DNA from: Treponema sp. UBA3662
GTDB lineage: Bacteria > Spirochaetota > Spirochaetia > Treponematales > Treponemataceae
Length of the DNA: 11,344 nt
NCBI GenBank assembly: GCA_002373205.1
Contig: DFJV01000128.1
Span: 1 to 11,344, forward strand
Direction: 5' to 3'
Positions 1 to 5,902 of this stretch are shown piece after piece; position 1 is the first letter of the stretch; every line of letters starts with the position of its first letter. The notes below the pieces were generated by a model. It was not told the DNA's origin. It ran no database searches and saw only the letters and a list, made by a program, of their open reading frames with translations. Both the position numbers and the translations under genes were made by a program.

Positions 1-133
1 CGGCTTGCTGTTCTGCACGCTTTTTGGCGGCTTCTTCCTGGGCAGCTTTCTGCTTTGCGGCTCTTTCTTCGGCAGCTTTTTTAGCAGCGGCTTGCTGTTC
101 TGCGCGTTTCTTGGCAGCTTCTTCCTGAGCGGC
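1..133 (-). repeat. 87-bp imperfect tandem repeat inside the lipoprotein gene
   Basis: Bases 1-46 and 88-133 are about 85% identical (roughly 39 of 46 by eye), giving a period of 87 bp or 29 codons. Both encode the pattern EEAAKKRAEQQA. Weaker versions continue to about base 390. The array probably extends past the left edge. It is coding low-complexity sequence and could change length by slippage or recombination. Confidence 0.6.
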
Positions 134-715
134 CTGCTGTTCTGCCCTGCGCTTTGCAGCGGCTTCTTCTGCGGCTTTCTGCTGGGCGGCTTTTTCTTCG
201 GCAGCCTTCTTTCTTGCGGCAGCTACTTCTTCTGCGCGCTTCTTTTCTGCTTCTGCCTGGGCAGCCTTACGCTTGGCGGCAGCTTCCTGAATGGCCTTCT
301 GTTTTTCTGCTGCTTCCTGTTCAGCTTTCTTCTGAGCGGCAATAGCTTCTGCGGCCTGTCTCTTTGCGGCTATCTCGGCAGCGGTTGGCTGATCTGTAGA
401 CGGCTTTGAAACAGTGGAAGAATTCTGTTTAACATTCTTTCCTGTAGAAGTTGTTGTGGTTGCGGTCTGTTTATTGGTTTTTGCAGTTACCGTGTTTTTG
501 GATGCACCAGCTTTTGCAGTTGCAGTCTTATTATCTTTTTGACCATCTTTTTGGACTTTGGTCACTTTCTGTTCTGTAGTTACAGTGCGTATGATTCTTT
601 TTCCAGGAGTTTGGGGTTTAGACTCCTCCGAACCTTTGTCTGTTGTTGCGCAAGACGACAGAATTGTCGTAATTGCCACTCCGCAAGAAATCACAGCTTT
701 CAAACTCTTTTTCAT
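1..715 (-). CDS. Lipoprotein with long Ala/Lys/Glu/Gln-rich helix (3' end beyond the window)
   Basis: The reading frame is open from an ATG at 713-715 to the left edge: 238 codons with no stop. The start is supported by AAGAGG five bases upstream and by a good promoter further out. Residues 1-22 are a lipoprotein signal peptide: KK at positions 2-3, a hydrophobic stretch, and lipobox LSSC with Cys22 as the predicted acylated residue. Residues 23-110 are Thr/Lys/Ser-rich and probably disordered. From about residue 111 the chain is almost entirely Ala, Lys, Glu, Gln and Arg, in units such as AAKKRAEQQA and AAEEKAAQQKA. This predicts a long charged single helix or coiled coil, reminiscent of TolA domain II, and an imperfect 29-residue repeat is visible. 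The protein probably sits in the inner or outer membrane and spans or lines the periplasm; any C-terminal functional domain is outside the window. Resemblance to TolA is compositional only, so I give no function. Confidence 0.85.
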   Translation of the reverse strand, partial: MKKSLKAVISCGVAITTILSSCATTDKGSEESKPQTPGKRIIRTVTTEQKVTKVQKDGQKDNKTATAKAGASKNTVTAKTNKQTATTTTSTGKNVKQNSSTVSKPSTDQPTAAEIAAKRQAAEAIAAQKKAEQEAAEKQKAIQEAAAKRKAAQAEAEKKRAEEVAAARKKAAEEKAAQQKAAEEAAAKRRAEQQAAQEEAAKKRAEQQAAAKKAAEERAAKQKAAQEEAAKKRAEQQA

Positions 716-754
716 ACGTGCCTCTTTTGGTTTCCCTTTTAAAATATATACTAA

Positions 755-783
755 ATTATAACAGATGTTTTTACAGGTTTCAA
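755..783 (-). promoter_or_regulatory. Sigma70-like promoter of the Lys/Ala-rich lipoprotein gene
   Basis: Read on the minus strand, a -35 box TTGAAA (778-783) is followed by a 17-bp spacer and a perfect -10 box TATAAT (755-760). This lies about 40 bp upstream of the lipoprotein ATG and leaves a short 5' leader with the AAGAGG ribosome site. Box match and spacing are near ideal, so the gene is probably transcribed independently of the upstream hrpB operon. Confidence 0.75.
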
Positions 784-840
784 CAAAATGTTTCCAAATT
801 CATTTTAAATTTTTTATTCTTGCTTAGTTGGGAAAAAAGC

Positions 841-985
841 ACAAGCAACCTACGCCCGATTGTAGGGGCGGCGTAGCCGTTGCGAAGCAATGGAGGCGAA
901 AGCCGGAACCCCGAAAAGCGGGGATTGCATACAAAGCTGGCAGTTCTTTAATTCAAATAAAAGATAAAAAGGGCATACCGTCCAA
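841..985 (+). repeat. Structured dispersed repeat, copy 1
   Basis: Bases 845-871 are identical to the reverse complement of 4722-4748 (27 of 27). After this block come conserved junctions separated by small hairpins: CGCCC/GGGCG (853-857/866-870), CGGC/GCCG (869-872/876-879, loop GTA), TTGC/GCAA (880-883/887-890, loop GAA), GGC/GCC (895-897/902-904, loop GAAA) and CCCCG/CGGGG (909-913/919-923). The first two overlap by two bases. Homology resumes with AAAGCTG (933-939) and again at 972-985, where 13 of 14 bases match copy 2. The orientation is opposite to copy 2 and to the neighbouring genes. The head sequences GTAG and GGAG before hairpins recall REP elements handled by RAYT transposases; that link is inference. 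It may instead be a small structured RNA or ssDNA element. Confidence 0.75.
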
Positions 986-1000
986 AAAATAAGAAAAAAC

Positions 1001-3469
1001 TCAATCACTTGCAACGCGGTAATCCCAGTTGTGCTTTGGATAGCGTCCCTTCATCTCCGAACAAATCTGAGGCCAGGTCTCCTTCCAAAAGTTCGCAAGG
1101 TCGCTAGTAATTTGCAGTGGACGGCGGGCAGGGGAGAGCAGCTTTAAAAGCACGGGCAGCCCCATCACGCGGGGAGTTTCAAAGCAGCCAAAAATCTGCT
1201 GGATAATGATTTCTGCAAGCGGTATAATTTTTCCGTTTTGAGCCTCGTACTGAATCTTTAGCCGCCTACCATTGGCAAGCCTAATTTCCTGGGGAACAGA
1301 GGCATTCACCTTGTCTCCGTCCAAGTACCAGTAAAGGGCATCGTAAACCTTCTGCTCAGGCACAGACTTTTCCACTCCACCCAAGAAAGGTCTAAGCCAT
1401 TCATCCGCATTTTCCGCCAGCGAGTTGAATTTTTGGTGCAAACTGTCACCATCTGATGCAGATTTATCAGAGTCGTTTAAGTTTTCAAAGTAAAACTGTA
1501 CCCGTAAAAGAAGATTTTTTGCCGACTTACCAACTGGAAGCCATTCAATTCCTTCTTTTTTAACCTGATTTATTACGGCTTCTGTGTAATCGCCAGGCTC
1601 AAGGTTCAGATCCCTTTCTTTTAGGACAATTTTTCCGTATGAAGTGTATTCTCTTTTGCGTAGCCTTTGACCGCCCTTTTCAAATTCAACAAGGGTATAA
1701 ACCTTTGCCTTGGCCGCAAGATATTCCTCCGCTATTTTTTCCGGCAGGGCTTCAAATGAATATATTCTGCCTGTTTTTTCCCCGGCATCTGCTTCTGGCG
1801 CAATTATGAACTTGGGGTAGGGCCTGTGGGTTTCTTTTGGCAGCAGGGCCATCCTTCCCGAAGGAAAATGATACAAACCTGTAGCGTCATCTTCTAGCAG
1901 GGCAATTCTGTCTGGAAATCCACAGAGAAGTGCACAACTTGTGGAAAAACCTGAAAATTTCTGTGGAAAACAAGATGAAAAGTTGTAGATTTCCCTGCAT
2001 TTCTGTACCCTTTTTTTGAGCTCCAAGGCTGATTTCTTGGCAAGTTCTGGATTGCCACTTACAGACTTGTCGTATTTTGAGGCAAGTTCTGTGGATAAGT
2101 CAATGTTACCAAAGATAGCACCGCTTAGGGCAACACAGGCAAGACGAGGATGGCAGCCCATCAGAAGTGCCGCTTTGCCAAGAGGCGTTATGGAATTCTC
2201 ATCCAGACAATTCAAGTCTTTTAGCAAGGATTTTGCTGTTTGCCAAGAATTTATTGGAGGCTCATCAAGCCAGGAAAGGCTTTCCGGCAGCAAAGCACCC
2301 CATTCTGCGCACTCAAGTACAAGAGAAGTCAGGTCTGTACGAAGAATTTCCGGGGGGTTGGAAAGGGCAAGCACATCATCCTTGTTCCAAAGCCGCACGC
2401 ATCTTCCCTCTTGAACACGACCAGCCCGGCCTGTACGCTGAGCTGCATTAAAAAGGCTTTCCCTTTGCGTTACCAAGGCAGGCATTCCGGCAGTCCTGTT
2501 AAAAGAAGAAAAGCGCATATAGCCACTGTCTATGACTACGGTAACATCAGGAACGGTAACAGATGTTTCGGCTATTGCAGAACTTAATATCACCCGCCGC
2601 CTGTCACTGCTTTTGGGTACAGATTTGGGTACAGATAGCACCTTTTTCTGCTCTGCAAAGGGTACAGAACTATGCAAAAGCAAAATATCCGCATAATCCA
2701 AAGCTCCGCCAAGCTCCAGTTCTTCCTTTACCTGGCGAATTTCCCTTAATCCCGGCAAAAAAACAAGAATTGCACCCCTGTTTACCCCCAAATCATCAGG
2801 CTTTTTGTAAAGCTCATTAAATACAGCCTGAGAAACAGAAGATTTTTCATCATATTCAATCTGAACAGGAAAAGTGCGTCCTTCAACAGAAAAAACAGGG
2901 CAGGGCACAAGTGTCCCCATTCCATTTCCTGTAGCTGAATCTGTACCCAAATATTCACTTAAACGCTTGGTTTCTATTGTAGCAGACATGACCACAACAT
3001 ACAAATCATCGCGCAGCATCATGGCTTCTTTTAAAAAGGCAAGAGCCAAATCCGCATGAACAGACCGCTCATGAAACTCATCTATTACAACAACAGATAT
3101 TCCTTCCAGAGCAGGGTCTTTTTGCAAACGTCTGGTAAGCACAGCCTCCGTAAGAACGGTAAACCTTGTTGCATCAGAAATACATTTTTCCATGCGCATC
3201 ACGTAACCGCATGTTTTTCCTGCTTCCTCTCCAAGCAAAGAAGACACGCGGTTTGCAATGTTCAAAACGGCAAGACGACGCGGTTCCAGCATCAAAATTC
3301 CGCCGCCAAAATTCTTTAGCAAAGCAAGGGGAACTGCAGTAGACTTTCCAGCACCAGTCTGGGCTGTTAGCACCATAAAATGTGACTGGGACTTTTTAAG
3401 CACTCCGCAAAGTTCATCAAGATGGGAATATATTGGAAGCGATTTTATTTCTTCTGGATAAAAATTCAT
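1001..3469 (-). CDS. hrpB: ATP-dependent RNA helicase HrpB (DEAH/RHA family)
   Basis: The protein has 822 residues, the usual HrpB length. Helicase motifs are in order: Walker A TGAGKST (38-44), EPRRLA (62-67), Walker B DEFHERS (130-136; DEFH is the normal HrpB form of the DEAH box), SAT (162-164), and motif VI QRTGRAGR (344-351). The C-terminus carries the HrpB-specific signature (RRPLQITSDLANFW followed by MKGRYPKHNW), which separates it from HrpA. HrpB is a DExH NTPase/helicase believed to act on RNA; its physiological role is poorly defined in most bacteria. The ATG at 3467-3469 overlaps the stop of the Gx gene as ATGA, so translation is probably coupled. Two stretches look longer than in typical relatives: residues 176-190, and 279-288 with a tandem SVPK. 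Both carry copies of the CTGTACCC octamer. No function linking it to the Gx transporter is evident. Confidence 0.95.
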   Translation of the reverse strand: MNFYPEEIKSLPIYSHLDELCGVLKKSQSHFMVLTAQTGAGKSTAVPLALLKNFGGGILMLEPRRLAVLNIANRVSSLLGEEAGKTCGYVMRMEKCISDATRFTVLTEAVLTRRLQKDPALEGISVVVIDEFHERSVHADLALAFLKEAMMLRDDLYVVVMSATIETKRLSEYLGTDSATGNGMGTLVPCPVFSVEGRTFPVQIEYDEKSSVSQAVFNELYKKPDDLGVNRGAILVFLPGLREIRQVKEELELGGALDYADILLLHSSVPFAEQKKVLSVPKSVPKSSDRRRVILSSAIAETSVTVPDVTVVIDSGYMRFSSFNRTAGMPALVTQRESLFNAAQRTGRAGRVQEGRCVRLWNKDDVLALSNPPEILRTDLTSLVLECAEWGALLPESLSWLDEPPINSWQTAKSLLKDLNCLDENSITPLGKAALLMGCHPRLACVALSGAIFGNIDLSTELASKYDKSVSGNPELAKKSALELKKRVQKCREIYNFSSCFPQKFSGFSTSCALLCGFPDRIALLEDDATGLYHFPSGRMALLPKETHRPYPKFIIAPEADAGEKTGRIYSFEALPEKIAEEYLAAKAKVYTLVEFEKGGQRLRKREYTSYGKIVLKERDLNLEPGDYTEAVINQVKKEGIEWLPVGKSAKNLLLRVQFYFENLNDSDKSASDGDSLHQKFNSLAENADEWLRPFLGGVEKSVPEQKVYDALYWYLDGDKVNASVPQEIRLANGRRLKIQYEAQNGKIIPLAEIIIQQIFGCFETPRVMGLPVLLKLLSPARRPLQITSDLANFWKETWPQICSEMKGRYPKHNWDYRVASD
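1940..2098. promoter_or_regulatory. Cluster of DnaA-box-like 9-mers inside hrpB
   Basis: Three matches to TTWTNCACA are read on the minus strand: TTTTCCACA at 1940-1948 and 1962-1970, and the classical TTATCCACA at 2090-2098. The first two are read in different codon frames. These are sequence matches only; binding by DnaA is not shown, and the cluster lies inside a coding region. Confidence 0.3.
2612..2635 (-). repeat. Perfect 12-bp tandem duplication in hrpB
   Basis: The unit TTTGGGTACAGA occurs twice back to back (2612-2623, 2624-2635). It encodes SVPKSVPK, residues 279-286 of HrpB, just before the conserved strand leading to AETSVT. Each unit carries one copy of the dispersed octamer, and a third octamer follows 26 bp later. 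The duplication is in frame and in a region that looks variable in the family. Confidence 0.8.
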
Positions 3470-4602
3470 TCAACACCACCAGCGCAAATTTTAAGAAGCC
3501 TTTCGTCTATGTATTTTACAACGTCTTTCCTGCTGAATTTTATCTTCTCGCTAACAAGCAGGTCAAAATAGTAGAACACTCCCGCCACAAAAGCTCCAGC
3601 TTTTCCCGGCAGCCTCAAATTCTTATCCACCGCGCACTGCGAAATAAAAACCATGCCAACAAGAAATCCGCTCCTGTGCAGGCCCATTTCCAGGGATGTC
3701 TGTGTAATTTTCCAGCTGCCAATCCTGAACAAAACTTTGCCAACCGGTGTCAGCAGGGCAAAAAAGGTGACAGACAGCACAATTATAATGGAAGGTAACA
3801 GTTTAACCCTTCCTTTCTTTATAATTTCATCAAGCACAAAGAAAAATAAAACTGTACCCCAAAGAAGGTACAGATTCTTTATCTGAATAAAAAGGGCAAA
3901 GCTAAGCATGCAAAAGGCAAATTTAAAAAGAGCAAAGGCCTCTTTTTTTCCACAGGCAGCTTTTTCCGCATTCTCCCCTGTGGAAAAACTGTGCAACTTT
4001 TTGTTTTCCTCAAAGCTTTCCCCGCCAGCAAAAACACTTTTTCCACAGACAAGGCAGCAATTTTTATACCACTGCGAATTAGAAGCAAATGCGTTGCAAA
4101 AAAGCCCCAGAAGAATCCCAGTTACCAGCCCAAAGACCAGCAGAAGGGGTGCAATGTATTTTGTATTTTCCCCAAACAAAAGGTAGCGGGCGCAGGCAAT
4201 CTGGGCTAAGTTGTTTGCAAAGGCCCCGGCAGCGGAAATTCCGGCAAAGGAAACAATTCCAAAGGACTTTCCATACATTCTAGCTGGAAGGGTACAGATT
4301 TTATACACAAAAATCATGGCCAAACTCGACGCAAGTGTACCCGCAAGGCTAAAAACAAAAACGTAGCTAAAAAATGTACCGCTTATAAATGCCTGCAAAA
4401 GAATTTTCAAAAGCGTAAGCAATAAAACTGTGGCAACGGGAAAAACTTCAAGCCCAAGCAAAATTGGAAGGTTTGCAAGTCCTAGCCGCAAAAAGGGTAG
4501 GGGTTTTGGAATTGCGTATTCAATGGCAGAAAGGTATAGGCAAAGTGATGCAAAAAAGGTGAGTAATCTTATGTTTTGACTTTTTTTTATCTTGGACGGC
4601 AT
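3466..4602 (-). CDS. Gx transporter-family membrane protein fused to an EcfT/CbiQ-like half
   Basis: I take the ATG at 4600-4602 (378 residues); the frame is open upstream to a GTG at 4624-4626, but the ATG gives the usual short basic N-terminus. Residues 11-172 fit the Gx family (heptaprenyl diphosphate synthase component I): several membrane helices and the signature LRLGLANLPILLGLEVFP near residues 38-55, resembling ECF transporter S components. Residues 173-222 form a hydrophilic Cys/Lys/Glu-rich linker with two CGK motifs. Residues 223-378 add more membrane helices and a segment (ITQTSLEMGLHRSGFLVGMV, 299-318) resembling the EcfT/CbiQ family, ending in a basic tail. I infer a one-chain S-plus-T-like transporter subunit; no ATPase gene is nearby and the substrate is unknown. 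The 3' end overlaps hrpB (ATGA). The start region lies in the end of repeat copy 2. No strong Shine-Dalgarno is seen. Confidence 0.8.
   Translation of the reverse strand: MPSKIKKSQNIRLLTFFASLCLYLSAIEYAIPKPLPFLRLGLANLPILLGLEVFPVATVLLLTLLKILLQAFISGTFFSYVFVFSLAGTLASSLAMIFVYKICTLPARMYGKSFGIVSFAGISAAGAFANNLAQIACARYLLFGENTKYIAPLLLVFGLVTGILLGLFCNAFASNSQWYKNCCLVCGKSVFAGGESFEENKKLHSFSTGENAEKAACGKKEAFALFKFAFCMLSFALFIQIKNLYLLWGTVLFFFVLDEIIKKGRVKLLPSIIIVLSVTFFALLTPVGKVLFRIGSWKITQTSLEMGLHRSGFLVGMVFISQCAVDKNLRLPGKAGAFVAGVFYYFDLLVSEKIKFSRKDVVKYIDERLLKICAGGVE
3945..3988. repeat. 12-bp perfect inverted repeat containing DnaA-box-like 9-mers
   Basis: TTTTTCCACAGG (3945-3956) and its exact complement CCTGTGGAAAAA (3977-3988) are separated by 20 bp, and a third TTTTCCACA follows at 4039-4047. 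All lie in the hydrophilic linker of the Gx/EcfT-like gene, where protein sequence is under weak constraint. The arms could form a hairpin or bind a dimeric protein; both ideas are inference. Confidence 0.5.
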
Positions 4603-4752
4603 GCCAACTTTTACTGTGCCCGGCACTACGTGGCCGGTCAGCTTTATCTGTATTCCCCGCTTTCCGGGGTTCCGCGGGTCCCTCCCCGCTCCATTGCCTG
4701 CGGCAACGGGTTGCAGGCAACCCGCCCCTACAATCGGGCGTAGGTTGCTTTG
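4592..4752 (-). repeat. Structured dispersed repeat, copy 2
   Basis: Read on the minus strand, it starts about 15 bp after the stop of the isomerase gene. It opens with the 27-bp block shared with copy 1 (4722-4748) and keeps the same junctions (GTAGGGGC, AATGGA, GGAACCCCG, CGGGGA, AAAGCTG). Hairpins on the plus strand: CGGGTTGC/GCAACCCG (4707-4714/4717-4724), TTGCC/GGCAA (4694-4698/4702-4706), GCGGG/CCCGC (4674-4678/4685-4689) and CCCCG/CGGGG (4655-4659/4665-4669). The first three stems differ in sequence or length from those of copy 1 but remain paired. The distal block 4592-4605 (13 of 14 bases as in copy 1) contains the ATG of the Gx gene. It occupies nearly all of the spacer between the two genes. 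Confidence 0.75.
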
Positions 4753-4768
4753 CTGTAGCCTGCTAAGA

Positions 4769-5860
4769 CTATCTTACTTCCACAAGCTCAATGTCGAATG
4801 CTATGTAAGCACCGCCTTCAATTCCAGCCTGGGGAATACCGCGGTCGCCGTATGCCATGTCGGAAGGAATTACGATTGTACGAACTTCGCCTTTCTTCAT
4901 ATCCTGAACCATAACATCAAATCCTGGAATCATCTGTCCGCCGGCAGTCGTAAAGTTAAGAGCCTCATGTGAACCCGGAACAAACTTTTCTGAACCGTCA
5001 AACAGGGTTCCGTCTACAAGGTATCCCTTATATTCTGTGGTTACAGATTTACCCCTTCCGCATTTTTCACCGGAACCGGCTTTTGTTGTCTTCCAATAGA
5101 TGCCGTTTTCATCCTTGTTGAATCCGGGGAAGGCCTTTTCTACAGCCGCTATCTTTGCCGCATTTGCCTTTTCCTTGGCTGCAAGGGCATTTTTCTTTGC
5201 CTGAACTTCAAGGCGGTCAAAATCAGCCTGTGTAGCAGTAAACTTTTCTGCTTCTGCACCCTGGCGGTAGATTCTTACGCTTGTCATAACGTCGTTCTGC
5301 TTAATCTTGTTCACAACCTTAAGGCTTTCCGCATCCACAACCTTTCCAAAGATTGTATGGTGTCCGTTAAGCCATTCAGTCGGTACAATAGTAACAAAGA
5401 ACTGGCTTCCGTTTGTTGCAGGGCCGGAATTTGCCATTGCCAAGAGTCCAGGCTCCGTAAACTTAAGTGAATCAACAAATTCATCAGAGAACTTGTAGCC
5501 GGGGCCGCCTGTACCGTTTCCGCGTGGGTCTCCACCCTGAATCATAAAGTCCTGGCTGTCTCCGTTAGCACGGCTAATTACGCGGTGGAATTTCAAGCCG
5601 TCATAAAAAGGCTTTCCGTTTGCTGCAGAAAGTGTGCCTTCCGCAAGACCAACAAAGTTTGTTACCGTAAGCGGGGTCTGCTTGTAAAAAAGCTCAAGCA
5701 CAATGTCACCTTTTGCAGTGCTGATTACCGCAAAAATACCTTCTTTTCCTTCAATAGCCTTAACAGACTTTTCCATGGGTTTACATCCTCCAACAGACAA
5801 AAGCACACAGCTAAAAAGCATTGCGCTCACAAATTTTTTTATTGAAAACATTCTTTTCAT
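4769..5860 (-). CDS. Dual-domain peptidyl-prolyl isomerase lipoprotein (cyclophilin plus FKBP)
   Basis: The protein has 363 residues and starts at the ATG at 5858-5860, preceded by GAGAGG six bases upstream. Residues 1-26 are a lipoprotein signal peptide ending in VGGC (Cys26 acylated), so the protein should face the periplasm or be surface-anchored. Residues 42-190 are a cyclophilin domain with FHRVI (91-95; Arg93 matches the catalytic arginine), FMIQGGDPRG (105-114), NGSQFFVT (150-157) and a WLNG loop (163-166). A charged Ala/Lys helix (about 205-250) links to a C-terminal FKBP domain with YKGYLVDGTLFDGS, a GQMIPGFD motif and AYGDRG. Both domains catalyse cis-trans isomerisation of prolyl bonds, so it is likely an envelope folding factor. 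Immunophilins combining both families are known; as I recall, spirochaete examples have been described. The order here is cyclophilin first. Confidence 0.93.
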   Translation of the reverse strand: MKRMFSIKKFVSAMLFSCVLLSVGGCKPMEKSVKAIEGKEGIFAVISTAKGDIVLELFYKQTPLTVTNFVGLAEGTLSAANGKPFYDGLKFHRVISRANGDSQDFMIQGGDPRGNGTGGPGYKFSDEFVDSLKFTEPGLLAMANSGPATNGSQFFVTIVPTEWLNGHHTIFGKVVDAESLKVVNKIKQNDVMTSVRIYRQGAEAEKFTATQADFDRLEVQAKKNALAAKEKANAAKIAAVEKAFPGFNKDENGIYWKTTKAGSGEKCGRGKSVTTEYKGYLVDGTLFDGSEKFVPGSHEALNFTTAGGQMIPGFDVMVQDMKKGEVRTIVIPSDMAYGDRGIPQAGIEGGAYIAFDIELVEVR

Positions 5861-5902
5861 TTTCTACCTCTCAAACCAACGTTTTTCTAAAAGACCTGTA
5901 CC

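Larger units (their letters stand above)
716..1000. other. 285-bp gap between hrpB and the lipoprotein gene
   Basis: No gene is seen. From left to right the gap holds the leader and promoter of the lipoprotein gene (716-783), an A/T-rich stretch (784-840), one copy of the structured repeat (841 to about 985), and about 15 bp of A-rich sequence before the hrpB stop codon. I see no convincing intrinsic terminator for hrpB: the hairpins of the repeat are not followed by a T-run in the direction of hrpB transcription. Confidence 0.6.

Noticed and set aside
130..133. DEFH instead of DEAH in the helicase (residue positions) as a defect
   Set aside because: DEFH is the normal form of this motif in HrpB proteins.
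5..409. Plus-strand open frame of 134 codons rich in Gly, Leu, Phe, Ser and Cys
   Set aside because: It is the complement of the Ala/Lys/Glu repeat codons of the lipoprotein gene; it has no ribosome site and its composition is an artefact of the repeat.
2016..2587. Several plus-strand open frames opposite hrpB
   Set aside because: They are antisense to conserved helicase sequence, lack ribosome sites and match no family I know.
4603..4626. GTG start for the Gx gene at 4624-4626
   Set aside because: Gx proteins begin shortly before the first membrane helix; the ATG at 4600-4602 gives that, while the extension MPGTVKVG has no family support. The choice is not certain because neither start has a strong ribosome site.
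4616..4626. Palindrome GTGCCCGGCAC as an operator
   Set aside because: Short, single, and outside the region shared by the two repeat copies; likely chance.
4655..4669. CCCCG/CGGGG hairpin as an intrinsic terminator after the isomerase gene
   Set aside because: No T-run follows on the minus strand, and the same hairpin appears in copy 1 in the opposite orientation, so it is better treated as part of the repeat.
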